The position numbers were made by a program, and so were the translations under genes. A DNA stretch of 64,000 bases from an uncultured Eubacteriales bacterium (GTDB taxonomy: Bacteria > Bacillota > Clostridia > Christensenellales > Borkfalkiaceae). Under the pieces are notes generated by a model. It was not told the origin of the DNA, did not search any database, and saw only the letters and a list, made by a program, of their open reading frames with translations. This document shows, one piece after another, positions 50,342 to 60,357 of the stretch (positions are counted from its first letter, which is position 1; each line of letters starts with the position of its first letter). Location of the stretch: positions 1 to 64,000 of the forward strand of contig CASELQ010000001.1 in the NCBI GenBank assembly GCA_949288785.1, written 5' to 3'.

Positions 50342-51147
50342 TTGGTTTTTCTCCTTATAATATCGAAAACCGCCTCTCTTGCCGCCATTAAACCTGCCGC
50401 CGCCGGCACGAATATCATCGAAGGCGGGCTCTTTTGCCTTTTTTGCCCGTCCCCGTCCGAAAAAACGCCGTTTTCTTTTGCACCAGGCGCTGTGCCAAGG
50501 CTCATATCCGCGCCGCTTATATTTGCTTGCGGCGCAACGGCTTTTTCATCTGCCGTTTCCGAAGAATACGGCGGCTCGTCCGACCAGACGGCCTTTACCC
50601 CGCTTATATTCAGTTTTTTAAGTTCTCTTCTCATCACCCGCGCAAGCGGACATACCGACGTTTTTTCCACCGCCGAAACTTTAAGGCGGGAGGGGTCTGT
50701 TTTAAAAGCCGTGCCGAGGCAGGTTATAACGGGGACGCCCGCCTTGTGGCACCGCCTGATTATTTCTACCTTGGCGGACACCGTATCCACCGCGTCTATT
50801 ACGTAATCATACCCTGCAAGCGGAAGTTCATCCGCATTTTCGGGCAGATAGAACATATTTACGCAGTTTATCCGGGCGTTCGGGTTTATGTCCGCCATAC
50901 GCGCGGCAAGCTCTTCCGTCTTTTTTTTGCCTATATTGGAATTAAGGGCTATAATCTGGCGGTTAAGGTTGCTTTGTTCTATTTCGTCCGCATCTATTAC
51001 TGTTATCGAGCCTACCCCGCTCCGAATAAGCGCTTCCGCGGCAAAACCGCCCACGCCGCCCGCGCCGAAGAGTGCCACCCGCGCGTTTTCAAGCGCACGC
51101 AGCGCGCCCGCGCCTATGAGCCCCTCCGTCCTGGTAAAGGCGCCCAT
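50338..51147 (-). CDS. tcdA: tRNA threonylcarbamoyladenosine dehydratase, E1-like
   Basis: 269 residues of the ThiF/MoeB family. ATP-binding GAGGVGGFAAEALIRSG, then the DADEIEQSNLNRQ loop and DAVDTVSAK follow. TcdA cyclises t6A37 in tRNA. Compared with usual TcdA there is an extra low-complexity stretch of about 30 residues around 200-235 before the final FVPAAAGLMAA helix. The ATG at 51147 overlaps the asnA stop by one base; a TTG one codon earlier is possible. Confidence 0.9.
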   Translation of the reverse strand: MGAFTRTEGLIGAGALRALENARVALFGAGGVGGFAAEALIRSGVGSITVIDADEIEQSNLNRQIIALNSNIGKKKTEELAARMADINPNARINCVNMFYLPENADELPLAGYDYVIDAVDTVSAKVEIIRRCHKAGVPVITCLGTAFKTDPSRLKVSAVEKTSVCPLARVMRRELKKLNISGVKAVWSDEPPYSSETADEKAVAPQANISGADMSLGTAPGAKENGVFSDGDGQKRQKSPPSMIFVPAAAGLMAAREAVFDIIRRKTK

Positions 51148-52133
51148 CAAAGCAGCTTTATGCCGCGCGCGGCATTTGAGGCTATCATTTCATCCGGCCA
51201 GACGGAAGCCTGCACCTCGCCTATATGAGCCTTTTTCAGAAAGAACATACACAGGCGGGACTGCCCTATTCCTCCGCCTATCGTTAAGGGGAACCTGCCC
51301 TCCGTTATGCCCTTGCAATAGTCGTTTTCCAGTTTATGCAACTCCTTTTTTGCGCGAAGCTGCTTTATTAAACTTTGCTCGTCTACCCGTATACCCATGG
51401 AAGAAATTTCAAAAGCGCGCTTTAACACGCCGTTCCACAAAAGTATATCGCCGTTCAGTTTCCAGTCGTCGTAATCTGCGGCGCGCCCGTCGTGCGGGGC
51501 GCCGTCCTTTAACTTCCAGCCTATTTTATACAAAAATACCGCGCCGTATTTTTTGCAGATCTCGTTCTCCCTCTCCTTGCGGGTAAGAGCGGGATAGTAT
51601 TCCTCAAGCTTATCTGTGGAAATAAAGGTAATTTCATCGGGCAAAGTCTGCCTGACTTCCGGATATGCCGCGTTTACGCTTTTATTGAGCTTTAATATTG
51701 CTTTATAAATCCTGCGTACGGTATTTTTTAAAAACGGAAGTTTGCGCTGTTCTCTCGTTATTATCTTCTCCCAGTCCCACTGATCGACGTAAACCGAGTG
51801 GAGTTCGTCCACCGCCTCGTCCCGTCTTATGGCGTTCATGTCGGTGTAAAGCCCTTCGCCCGCCTCGAAGCCGTAACTGTAAAGCGCCATTCTCTTCCAC
51901 TTGGCAAGCGACTGCACTATTTCCACATCCGCTCCCAAAGATTTAACCTCGAACCTTACGGCGCGCTCATAGCCGTTAAGGTTATCGTTAAGCCCGGTTT
52001 CCGGCCGCACGAAAAGCGGCGCGGATACCCGCGTTAAATTGAGCGCGGAAGCAAGCTCTTTTTCAAACTTGTCCTTTATAAACTTTATCGCCCTTTCGGT
52101 TTCAATAAGATTAAGCGCGCCTTTGTTCTGCAT
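51147..52133 (-). CDS. asnA: Aspartate--ammonia ligase
   Basis: 328 residues, ammonia-dependent asparagine synthetase related to class II aspartyl-tRNA synthetases. Recognisable segments are RVSAPLFVRPETGLNDNLNG, YSYGFEAGEGLYTDMNAIR, the SVYVDQWDWEK core and GGGIGQSRLCMFFL at the C-terminus. ATG at 52133 follows GGAGAAATTTT. Confidence 0.95.
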   Translation of the reverse strand: MQNKGALNLIETERAIKFIKDKFEKELASALNLTRVSAPLFVRPETGLNDNLNGYERAVRFEVKSLGADVEIVQSLAKWKRMALYSYGFEAGEGLYTDMNAIRRDEAVDELHSVYVDQWDWEKIITREQRKLPFLKNTVRRIYKAILKLNKSVNAAYPEVRQTLPDEITFISTDKLEEYYPALTRKERENEICKKYGAVFLYKIGWKLKDGAPHDGRAADYDDWKLNGDILLWNGVLKRAFEISSMGIRVDEQSLIKQLRAKKELHKLENDYCKGITEGRFPLTIGGGIGQSRLCMFFLKKAHIGEVQASVWPDEMIASNAARGIKLL

Positions 52134-52197
52134 AAAATTTCTCCTTTACCGCTCTGAACAGTTTTATGTGTTACGATTTTTCTTCTTAATAATGCGA

Positions 52198-52674
52198 TTA
52201 CTTTTCGTTTTCTTTTTCATTGCTCTCTGCCGCAACCAAATCTTTTTCGTTTTCGGCCGGAGTAATGTATTTTTGTTCCACTTTTATGATAACGGGTGCA
52301 AAGCCTTTTATTCGCCCCAGCTTTTTATCAATAAGCGCAAGTACCGAAAACCATGCAACAAGAAATATTATGCTTAAAAAAAGCACCCAAATCTCCTGCT
52401 TTATTGCCAAAAGCGCTATGACCGAGGCGGCGCCTATGAGTAAAAGCGGCACTAAAAACACGAGGATTGCGCCCAAAAATCTGCCCTTTTCCGAACGCTC
52501 CACAATTACCTCGTCGCCCGCGTTTGCGCCTGCATTGTTGAAGGCATGCATTTCTATTGATCCCGCGTTTTTGGGAAAGGCGCAAAGCCCGCATTTATCG
52601 CACTCTGCGCGCTTATCAAGGCGCACCACCGCACCGGTTTTATCGGTTTTTACTACCGTAGCCTTTTCCGTCAT
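52198..52674 (-). CDS. rseC: RseC/MucC family SoxR-reducing system protein
   Basis: 158 residues. N-terminal cysteines in KRAECDKCGLC plus two membrane helices (about 65-83 and 88-110) match RseC, found with Rnf-like systems. It overlaps the hisS stop by four bases (ATGA). Despite its family link to electron transport it is not in the rnf operon here but about 2.5 kb away on the other strand. Confidence 0.88.
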   Translation of the reverse strand: MTEKATVVKTDKTGAVVRLDKRAECDKCGLCAFPKNAGSIEMHAFNNAGANAGDEVIVERSEKGRFLGAILVFLVPLLLIGAASVIALLAIKQEIWVLFLSIIFLVAWFSVLALIDKKLGRIKGFAPVIIKVEQKYITPAENEKDLVAAESNEKENEK

Positions 52675-53924
52675 AACCGCGCCGCAATATACTCCGCCGC
52701 GGAAGCCGCGGAAACTTCCTTTTCTTCTCCGCTCAGCATATCCTTTATTTTAACGGCGTTTCTTGCCGCCTCTTCCGCACCGATAACGGCAACGAACCGG
52801 GCGCCCAGTTTATCGGCATACTTAAATTGCGCCTTTATGCCGCGCGCCATATAATCGGTATCCGCCGATATGCCTTTTACGCGAAGTTCACGGGCAAGCA
52901 TAAAAGCCGCGCTCCGCTCGGCTTCTCCCACGGGCGCAACGTAAACTTTTATTCCGCCCCGATCGGGAATTTTTACGCCCGTATTTTCAAGCACCATCAA
53001 AAGCCGCTCTATACCCGCGGCAAAGCCTATGCCCGGCACTTCGGGTCCGCCCACATCCGATATTAGCCCGTCGTACCTGCCGCCGCCCAATACCGTGCCC
53101 TGCGCGCCGATATTTTCCGAAACGAACTCAAACACCGTGCGGGTATAATAATCCAGCCCGCGGACTATGCCGGGGTCCAGCACATATTTCACGCCCGCCC
53201 CGCCGAGCAGGGAAAGCACTCCGTTTAAATGCGCTTTGCAGTCATCACAGATATAATCTAAAATCTTGGGCGCGCCCGCCGTTATCTCCTTGCATTTTGG
53301 GTTTTTACAATCCAGCACGCGCATGGGATTTTTTTCAAGCCTGTCTTTACACAAATCGCACAGCGCGTCTTTGTTATCGTTAAGATATTCTTTGAGCGCC
53401 GCGCCGTAACTTGCACGGCAGGTTTTGCAGCCTATGCTGTTTATCTTTAAAGTTACGTCCTTTATACCAAGTTTTTTTATAAAATCGTGCGCGAAAAGAA
53501 TTACTTCCGCGTCTATCCCGTAATGCGCAGAACCCAGAAATTCTATGCCGAACTGGTGAAATTCCCTCAGCCTTCCCGCCTGCGGCCGCTCGTAACGGAA
53601 GCACTGCGTTATATAATACATTTTAACGGGAAGCGCCGCCGCCCTGCCGTTTTCCGCAAAAGAGCGCGCCACGCCCGCCGTCTCCTCCGGCTTTAAGGTG
53701 ATGCTCCTGCCGCCCTTGTCGTTAAAGGTGTACATCTCCTTATTCACTATATCCGTGGTTTCGCCTACGCCGCGCAAAAAAAGTTCGGTATGCTCGAAAG
53801 TAGGCGTTCTTATTTCGCGCGCGCCGTAAAGTGCCGCCGTTTCGCGCGCGGCGCGCTCTATATACTGCCATTTATATGCCTCTTCGGGAAGCACGTCCTT
53901 AGTGCCCTTGGGTGCGTTTATCAT
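52671..53924 (-). CDS. hisS: Histidine--tRNA ligase
   Basis: 417 residues, class II synthetase. Motif 2 is FRYERPQAGRLREFHQFGIE. The HisA-type signatures LDPGIVRGLDYYTRTVFEF and GGGRYDGL are present, with a C-terminal anticodon-binding domain. ATG at 53924 follows AAGGAAAAGTTTTT. I saw no T-box leader. Confidence 0.97.
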   Translation of the reverse strand: MINAPKGTKDVLPEEAYKWQYIERAARETAALYGAREIRTPTFEHTELFLRGVGETTDIVNKEMYTFNDKGGRSITLKPEETAGVARSFAENGRAAALPVKMYYITQCFRYERPQAGRLREFHQFGIEFLGSAHYGIDAEVILFAHDFIKKLGIKDVTLKINSIGCKTCRASYGAALKEYLNDNKDALCDLCKDRLEKNPMRVLDCKNPKCKEITAGAPKILDYICDDCKAHLNGVLSLLGGAGVKYVLDPGIVRGLDYYTRTVFEFVSENIGAQGTVLGGGRYDGLISDVGGPEVPGIGFAAGIERLLMVLENTGVKIPDRGGIKVYVAPVGEAERSAAFMLARELRVKGISADTDYMARGIKAQFKYADKLGARFVAVIGAEEAARNAVKIKDMLSGEEKEVSAASAAEYIAARL

Positions 53925-53936
53925 AAAAACTTTTCC

Positions 53937-55241
53937 TTATAAAATATATTTCTTCAAATCCTTGCTCTTCATCTCTTTGCCGAGACGTTTCTTCACGAAT
54001 TCTTTGTCTATAAGCACTTCCTTTTGTGTGCCGTCCGCCTCGAAAGACACGTCTTCAAGCAGGTTTTCCATAACGGTATGCAGCCTTCTTGCGCCTATAT
54101 CCTCGCTGGTGTTGTTCATATCTTCCGCGACGCCGGCTATCGCCTCTATCGCGTCTTCCGTGAACTTCAAGTCCACCCCGTCGGTCTTTAACAGTGTGGC
54201 GTACTGAAGGGTTATAGCGTTTCTCGGCGTGGTAAGTATATCTATAAAATCTTGCTTGGAAAGGCTTTGCAGTTCCACAAGGATCGGGAATCTTCCCTGC
54301 AATTCGGGTATCAGGTCCGACACCTTGGAAACGTGGAATGCGCCCGCCGCTATAAAGAGAATATAATCGGTCTTAATTGCGCCGTATTTGGTCATTACCG
54401 TTGACCCTTCCACTATCGGCAGAATATCCCGCTGAACGCCCTCTCTCGAAACGTCCTGCCCGCCGGAAGACGTGCCCTTTGCCGCTATTTTATCTATTTC
54501 GTCTATAAAGATTATACCCTCCTGCTCGGCGCGGCGAATCGCCTCCTCATTAACGGAATCTTTGTCTATAAGCCGATCCGCCTCCTCGTTAAGCAGGATG
54601 TTGCGCGCCTCTTTTACGCTGAGTTTTCTTTTCTTGCGTTTTTTGGGCAGCATGTCCCCGAATATACTGCCTATACTTATCTCCGCGCCTCCCGGCACGA
54701 GTTCCATGGGTTTGGGGGCGTCCGCAACGTCTACTTCTATAAGCTCGTTGTCGTAATAACCCTTTTTAAGCCCTTCCGCTATACTCTGCTCAAAGATAGG
54801 CTCGGGTGTTTCGCCTCGGTCGGCTTTGCGCACTTCGGCAAGTATTTTTACAAGGCGCGCGTCTACCGTGGCGCCCGCCTTTTCCATGACCTTTTTAAAG
54901 CGCTCTTCTTTCACGAGGCGCACGGCGCACTCCGCAAGATCCCTTATCATGGATTCCACGTCTCTGCCCACGTAGCCCACTTCGGTATATTTTGTGGCTT
55001 CGACTTTAATAAACGGCGCGCCCACGAGCTTTGCAAGCCGCCTTGCTATCTCGGTCTTGCCCACGCCGGTGGGACCCTTCATTATGATATTCTTGGGCGT
55101 TATCTCATCCATCTCCGCCTTGGTAAGCCGGCTCCTTCTGTAACGGTTGCGAAGAGCTATCGCCACCGCCTTTTTGGCCTCTTTCTGACCTATTATATAT
55201 TTGTCAAGTTCATTAACTATCTGTTTGGGACTCATATCCAT
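53937..55241 (-). CDS. hslU: HslU ATPase of the HslUV protease
   Basis: 434 residues, AAA+ unfoldase. Walker A is GPTGVGKTEIARRLAK, Walker B FIDEIDKIA, with the intermediate I-domain between them and a C-terminal end (KYIL) that docks into HslV. Its ATG lies 12 bases after the hslV stop and follows GGAGAACGGAAT. Confidence 0.97.
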   Translation of the reverse strand: MDMSPKQIVNELDKYIIGQKEAKKAVAIALRNRYRRSRLTKAEMDEITPKNIIMKGPTGVGKTEIARRLAKLVGAPFIKVEATKYTEVGYVGRDVESMIRDLAECAVRLVKEERFKKVMEKAGATVDARLVKILAEVRKADRGETPEPIFEQSIAEGLKKGYYDNELIEVDVADAPKPMELVPGGAEISIGSIFGDMLPKKRKKRKLSVKEARNILLNEEADRLIDKDSVNEEAIRRAEQEGIIFIDEIDKIAAKGTSSGGQDVSREGVQRDILPIVEGSTVMTKYGAIKTDYILFIAAGAFHVSKVSDLIPELQGRFPILVELQSLSKQDFIDILTTPRNAITLQYATLLKTDGVDLKFTEDAIEAIAGVAEDMNNTSEDIGARRLHTVMENLLEDVSFEADGTQKEVLIDKEFVKKRLGKEMKSKDLKKYIL

Positions 55242-55253
55242 ATTCCGTTCTCC

Positions 55254-55787
55254 TTATAAAACTTCGCACGTTATGTTTCCGTTGGTGAACACGCATATTT
55301 CGCTTGCAATTTTAAGCGCTTTTTTGGCTATCTCCTCCGCGCTGAAATCAGTTTCCTGTACCAGGGCGCGCGCCGCCGCAAGCGCGTAATTGCCGCCGCT
55401 GCCTATGGCGCACACTCCGTCTTCCGGCTCTATCACTTCGCCCGTGCCCGATACTATTAGCAGGCAGTCCTTATCCGCCGTTATCATCATGGCTTCGAGT
55501 TTTCTTACCTTATCGCTCCTCCACAGTTCCGCAAGTTCCACCGCGCTGCGCATGAGGTTCCCGGAGTATTTATTGAGCATCTCCTCGAACCGCTCGGAAA
55601 GAGTAAACGCGTCCGCCACAGACCCCGCAAAACCGAATATCACGCTGTCGTTATATATCCTCCTCACCTTTACCGCGTTGTTTTTGAATATTATGGACTG
55701 GGACATTGTAACCTGCCCGTCCCCCGCTATTGCGGTTTTGCCGTTCCTTTTAACGGCGCAAATGGTAGTACCCTTAAATTCGTTCAT
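55254..55787 (-). CDS. hslV: HslV peptidase of the HslUV protease
   Basis: 177 residues, proteasome-beta-like. A short N-terminal extension (MNEFKG) precedes the nucleophile Thr in [10 protein letters not shown]; such a pro-segment is removed or starts the mature chain. [10 protein letters not shown] and [16 protein letters not shown] are typical. It overlaps trmFO by 14 bases. AGGAGGCAGAAA precedes the ATG. Confidence 0.96.
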   Translation of the reverse strand: MNEFKGTTICAVKRNGKTAIAGDGQVTMSQSIIFKNNAVKVRRIYNDSVIFGFAGSVADAFTLSERFEEMLNKYSGNLMRSAVELAELWRSDKVRKLEAMMITADKDCLLIVSGTGEVIEPEDGVCAIGSGGNYALAAARALVQETDFSAEEIAKKALKIASEICVFTNGNITCEVL

Positions 55788-57090
55788 TTTCTGCCTCCTT
55801 GATAAATCTGTTTATTTCGTTCAAGCTCCTTTCCGCCATGAGCCGCTTTCTTTCCGCCTTATCCCGCACTACTTTATTTAGCGGCGGAAGTATGCCGAAA
55901 TTGGCATTCATGGGCTGAAAGTCTTTATTTGCCGTAGTTATATATTTAATAAGCGCGCCGAGCACCGTGTTTTCCGAAAGATACTTGTGGGGTGCGCCCC
56001 TTATGCGCCTTTCGAGATAAATTGCCGCAACCAGCCCCGAGCCGGCGCTTTCCATATATCCTTCCACCCCGGTAATCTGCCCCGCAAACACCGTCTTTTC
56101 ATGGCTCTTTAAGGACAAATCCTTATTTAATACGGCGGGCGAGTTTATAAAGGTGTTTCTGTGCATCACGCCGTATCTTAAAAACTCCGCGTTCTTTAAG
56201 GCAGGTATCATGGAAAACACCCGCTTTTGTTCGGGGAATTTGAGGTTGGTCTGAAACCCTATCAGGTTATACATGCTGCCGCTTTCGTTCTCTCTTCTGA
56301 GTTGCAGGCAGGCATACGGCCATCTGCCTGTTGCGGGGTCGGCAAGCCCTGCCGGTTTTAACGGCCCGAACCTTAAAGTATCCTCTCCGCGAGCCGCCAT
56401 GACTTCAACGGGCATACACCCCTCGAACACCATGGAATTTTCAAACCCGTGGGCGGGCGCACGCTCCGCCGAAAGCAATGCAGATATAAACGCCTTATAT
56501 TCCTCCCTGTTCATGGGGCAGTTTATATGGTCTCCGCCGCCTTTGCCGTATCTGTCCCCGAAAAAGGCGTGATTCATATCTATGCTATCAAACGAAACTA
56601 TGGGGGCGGAAGCATCGTAAAAAGATAATTCTCCTCCCACAGTTTCCGAAATTTTTTCCGAAAGCCTGCCTACAGTAAGCGGGCCGGTGGCAATAACGGT
56701 ATATTCTTCGCCGTCAATATCTTCAACCTGCTCGCACACCGTTTTTATATTTTTGCGCGATAAGATTTCCTTAGTTATGTACTCGGAAAATTTATCCCTG
56801 TCCACGGCAAGCGCCCCGCCTGCCGGCACGCGCGTTTCATACGCCGCACGCACGGTAACCGAACCCAAGAGCCGCATTTCCTCTTTCATGAGACCGGCGG
56901 CGTTGCCGTAAATATCCGCGCTCTTTAACGAATTCGAACACACGAGTTCGGCAAACCCTGCGCTTTTATGCGCGGGAGTGAACGAGCGCGGCTTTATGTC
57001 GCTTAAAACAACGTCTATTCCCCTGTCCGCAAGGTATATCGCCGCTTCGCACCCGGCAAGCCCCGCGCCTATTACTTTAACCCTTGGCAT
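55774..57090 (-). CDS. trmFO: Folate/FAD-dependent tRNA m5U54 methyltransferase
   Basis: 438 residues. The FAD-binding [17 protein letters not shown] is at the N-terminus, with [24 protein letters not shown] and the C-terminal ANFGILPP. It makes ribothymidine at tRNA position 54 using methylene-tetrahydrofolate. It overlaps topA by 14 bases; the order topA-trmFO-hslV-hslU is widespread in Firmicutes. Confidence 0.96.
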   Translation of the reverse strand: MPRVKVIGAGLAGCEAAIYLADRGIDVVLSDIKPRSFTPAHKSAGFAELVCSNSLKSADIYGNAAGLMKEEMRLLGSVTVRAAYETRVPAGGALAVDRDKFSEYITKEILSRKNIKTVCEQVEDIDGEEYTVIATGPLTVGRLSEKISETVGGELSFYDASAPIVSFDSIDMNHAFFGDRYGKGGGDHINCPMNREEYKAFISALLSAERAPAHGFENSMVFEGCMPVEVMAARGEDTLRFGPLKPAGLADPATGRWPYACLQLRRENESGSMYNLIGFQTNLKFPEQKRVFSMIPALKNAEFLRYGVMHRNTFINSPAVLNKDLSLKSHEKTVFAGQITGVEGYMESAGSGLVAAIYLERRIRGAPHKYLSENTVLGALIKYITTANKDFQPMNANFGILPPLNKVVRDKAERKRLMAERSLNEINRFIKEAENERI

Positions 57091-59242
57091 CTTCGGTATA
57101 CTTACACTTTTTATTGGAACACTTTATCTTATCACCCACTTTCACGAGATATGCGCCGCATTCCGGGCACTTTTTACCGGTGGGCATATCCCAGCTCATA
57201 AATGTGCAGCCGGGGTAACCCGAGCACCCGTAAAACACCTTGCCCGTTCTGCCGTGTTTTATGAGGGTGGGCTTGCCGCATTCCGGGCATACGCCCGCCT
57301 CTTCCGCTAAACTTATGGTATTTTTGCAGCGCGGGTAATTGGAGCAGGCAAGGAATTTGCCGAACTTTCCCTCCCTTTCCAGCATAACGCCGCCGCATTT
57401 TTCGCATATCCTGTCCGTAGGAATTGCCACTTTCTCGTTCACGGGCTTAATATTCCTGCAATTGGGATAGTTGGAACAGGAATAATAATTGCCGTACCTT
57501 CCGCTGTTTATGGTCATGGGGGCGCCGCACTTTTCGCATATCACGTCCGTAAGGCGGGATTTTTTTAACTGCTCCTCGAACGGCCCGTAAAAATCGGCTA
57601 TTAGTTTATGCCAATCCTTGCCGCCTTCGCCTATATCGTCTAACCGGGTCTCCATTCCCGCGGTAAAGCCCACGTTCATAATGTCCGGGAAATACTTTAC
57701 CAGAAAATCTATGAGCGAAAAACTTATGGGGTTGGGCACAAGATATTTTTTCTCCTTATGCACATACTCCCTTTTTTTGTCGGTGAGTTTCGCCATTATG
57801 GTGGCGTAGGTTGAAGGCCTGCCTATACCCTTGTCTTCCATGTTTTTTATGAGGGTGGCCTCCGTAAACCTCACGGGGGGCTTTGTGAACTTCTGCTCTT
57901 TGGTTATCTTTTTAAGCCCCAGCTTCTCCCCTGCGGTGAGCGGAGGGATAAGGGCGTTGCCGCTCTCGTCGTCCTCTTCTTTTTTCGTATCGTCGTATAC
58001 GGCGGTATATCCCTTGAATATGAGGGTCTTTCCGCTGGTTTTAAGGGTGTAATCGGCGGCGTTTACTTCTACCGCCACACTGTCATACAGCGCTTCCGCC
58101 ATTTGGGAGGCTATAAACCTTTCGTATATAAGCTTATAGAGTTTGTATTGGTTTTTATCCAGTATTCCCTGCACGCTTTCGGGCGTTCTTCTTAAATCTA
58201 TGGGGCGGATTGCCTCGTGCGCGTCCTGCGCGTCCTTCTTGGTCTTATACACGTTGGGGCGGGCGGGCAGGTATTTTTCGCCGTAATTATCCCTTATATA
58301 ACTTAAAGCGCTTTGTTGCGCTTCATGAGAGATGCGCACCGAATCCGTCCTCATATACGTTATGAGCGCCACGTTGCCCTGCGGTGTGGAAACGCCTTCG
58401 TATAATCTTTGCGCTATGCTCATTACCTGCGGGGCGGTGATATTGAGCTTTGTCGCCCCGTCCTGCTGCAAGGTGCTGGTTATAAAGGGCGCGGGGGCAT
58501 GTGATTTTATAACGCTCTTTTTTACGCCGCCCACAACAAATTCCGAATTTTTAAGGATATTTTCGGTTTCGGTTGCCTCTTGCTCGTTAGAGGGTTTATA
58601 CTTCTTGCCGCCCTTTTCCACTAAAAGGACTTTGAACTTTTCTCCTCCGTCCTTTTCAAGCTCCGCCTTTATGTTCCAGTATTCCTGCGGTTTAAAAGCC
58701 TGAATCTCCCGCTCTCTGTCCACAACCATTTTGAGAGCTACTGACTGTACTCTGCCGGCGGACAGCGTTTCATTTAACCGCGAACTTGCCGCGGGCGACA
58801 CGCTGTACCCCACAATCCTGTCCAGCACGCGCCTTGCCTGCTGCGCGTCCACAAGATTCTTATCTATCCTGCGGGGGTGGGCAAGCGCGTTTTTTACTGC
58901 ATTTTCGGATATTTCGTTAAACTCTATGCGGTTATCCTCCGACTGATCAAGCCCAAGGACTTCCGCAAGATGCCAGGATATTGCCTCTCCCTCCCGGTCC
59001 GGGTCGGTGGCAAGATACACTTTTTCCGCCTTTTTCGCATCGTCCTGCAACCTCTTGATGTCCTGCTTTTTATCTGCGGGAATTTCATAAGTGGGTTCGA
59101 ACCCCGCGTTTATCTTTACGCCCAGTTTATTTACGGGCAGATCCCTCACGTGCCCTTTCGACGCATCTACCTTGTAATCGCCCTTCAAAAATTTCTCTAT
59201 TGTCTTTGCCTTGTGGGGCGATTCCACTATTATTAACTTCAT
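57077..59242 (-). CDS. topA: DNA topoisomerase I
   Basis: 721 residues. The TOPRIM domain starts VESPHKAKTIEKFL with the DPDREGEAISWHL acidic triad. The catalytic Tyr is in ALITYMRTDSVRIS. The C-terminus carries four zinc-ribbon units (CEKCGAPM, CEKCGGVM, CPECGKPT, CPECGAYL). It relaxes negative supercoils. Its ATG directly follows the dprA stop (TAAATG). Confidence 0.97.
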   Translation of the reverse strand: MKLIIVESPHKAKTIEKFLKGDYKVDASKGHVRDLPVNKLGVKINAGFEPTYEIPADKKQDIKRLQDDAKKAEKVYLATDPDREGEAISWHLAEVLGLDQSEDNRIEFNEISENAVKNALAHPRRIDKNLVDAQQARRVLDRIVGYSVSPAASSRLNETLSAGRVQSVALKMVVDREREIQAFKPQEYWNIKAELEKDGGEKFKVLLVEKGGKKYKPSNEQEATETENILKNSEFVVGGVKKSVIKSHAPAPFITSTLQQDGATKLNITAPQVMSIAQRLYEGVSTPQGNVALITYMRTDSVRISHEAQQSALSYIRDNYGEKYLPARPNVYKTKKDAQDAHEAIRPIDLRRTPESVQGILDKNQYKLYKLIYERFIASQMAEALYDSVAVEVNAADYTLKTSGKTLIFKGYTAVYDDTKKEEDDESGNALIPPLTAGEKLGLKKITKEQKFTKPPVRFTEATLIKNMEDKGIGRPSTYATIMAKLTDKKREYVHKEKKYLVPNPISFSLIDFLVKYFPDIMNVGFTAGMETRLDDIGEGGKDWHKLIADFYGPFEEQLKKSRLTDVICEKCGAPMTINSGRYGNYYSCSNYPNCRNIKPVNEKVAIPTDRICEKCGGVMLEREGKFGKFLACSNYPRCKNTISLAEEAGVCPECGKPTLIKHGRTGKVFYGCSGYPGCTFMSWDMPTGKKCPECGAYLVKVGDKIKCSNKKCKYTEDAKG

Positions 59243-60337
59243 TTATTCCTCCGAAACGGTGCGCGTCAGCCCGAACACGTTTACGCCCGTCTTTGCTATT
59301 ATACCCTTTATTTCCAGCGAAGATAACAAAGGCATTATTTCAAACACCTGTTTTCCCGCATAATTACTGATTTTTTCAATATGTAAAGATCCGCTTGCAA
59401 GCGCCCTTACAACTTTAAGTTCCTCTTCGTTTAACTCAGGCTCGTTATCGCTTATAGCCTTGCCGTAAAAATCCAGAATATCCTGCGGGGTATCAGTAAG
59501 CATTGCCCCGCGCTTTATCAGTTCGTTGCATATTGCGCCCGACTGCACGCCCACGCTGTATGGCACGCAAAACACGTCCCTTCCGTATTCTTCGGCGTAC
59601 TCCGCAGTGTAAAGCGTGCCGCTCTTCATGCCGCCGCTTACTATCAGCACCCCGCGCGAAAGCCCGGCTATTATTCTGTTCCTGACCGGGAACATAAATC
59701 TCTGCGGCGCTATCTCGGGCGGGTGCTCCGATATTATAAGTCCTTTTTTTGCCACCTCTTCCGCAAGCGAAAGGTGATTTTTAGGGTAAATATTGTCAAA
59801 CCCGCCGGCTATTACCGATATTATATTTCCTCCGCACGAAAGCGCGCTTTTTATGGCGGTGCAGTCAATTCCTTCGGCAATGCCCGTTACAATGGTAAAG
59901 CCCGCTTTCACAAGGCTTTCGCTATACCGCTCGGCAATCTTCACCGAAAGCGGCAGGCTTTTTCTGCTGCCAACGATGCCGAAAATTTCCTTTCCAAGTA
60001 AGCTCACGTCCCCGCGGGCATAAAGCACAAGCGGCGGCGCGGGCGTATCTTTAAGGCTTTGCGGATAATCTTCGGAAACATACGTTAAAGCCCTTATCCC
60101 GCGGGCTGAAAGCCTGCTTAAAACATAATCGAGATACGCGGAATTTGCAGAATTCTTTACGGTATTGAAGGCGCTTTCGCCTATCTCCGCAATAAGATAT
60201 TCCTTTGCGCCCGTAAGCACCGCGCTTATCTCCGGCGCTTCCGATATCATATCGAATATTCGTTTCTTATGCACATATTCTAGCCCCAGAAAACTGTCCA
60301 GCCAGATATAGCACAATTCGTCTTTACGGTATTTCAT
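59243..60337 (-). CDS. dprA: DNA-processing protein DprA
   Basis: 364 residues. The Rossmann-type core shows IVGSRKSLPL, GIAEGIDCTA, AGGFDNIYPK, ISEHPPE and RNRIIAGLS, with a C-terminal winged-helix part. It loads RecA on incoming single-stranded DNA. Its neighbour comM supports a competence-related role. Natural competence itself is not shown by the window. Confidence 0.95.
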   Translation of the reverse strand: MKYRKDELCYIWLDSFLGLEYVHKKRIFDMISEAPEISAVLTGAKEYLIAEIGESAFNTVKNSANSAYLDYVLSRLSARGIRALTYVSEDYPQSLKDTPAPPLVLYARGDVSLLGKEIFGIVGSRKSLPLSVKIAERYSESLVKAGFTIVTGIAEGIDCTAIKSALSCGGNIISVIAGGFDNIYPKNHLSLAEEVAKKGLIISEHPPEIAPQRFMFPVRNRIIAGLSRGVLIVSGGMKSGTLYTAEYAEEYGRDVFCVPYSVGVQSGAICNELIKRGAMLTDTPQDILDFYGKAISDNEPELNEEELKVVRALASGSLHIEKISNYAGKQVFEIMPLLSSLEIKGIIAKTGVNVFGLTRTVSEE

Positions 60338-60357
60338 CTGTATCTTTTTGCGGCGGC

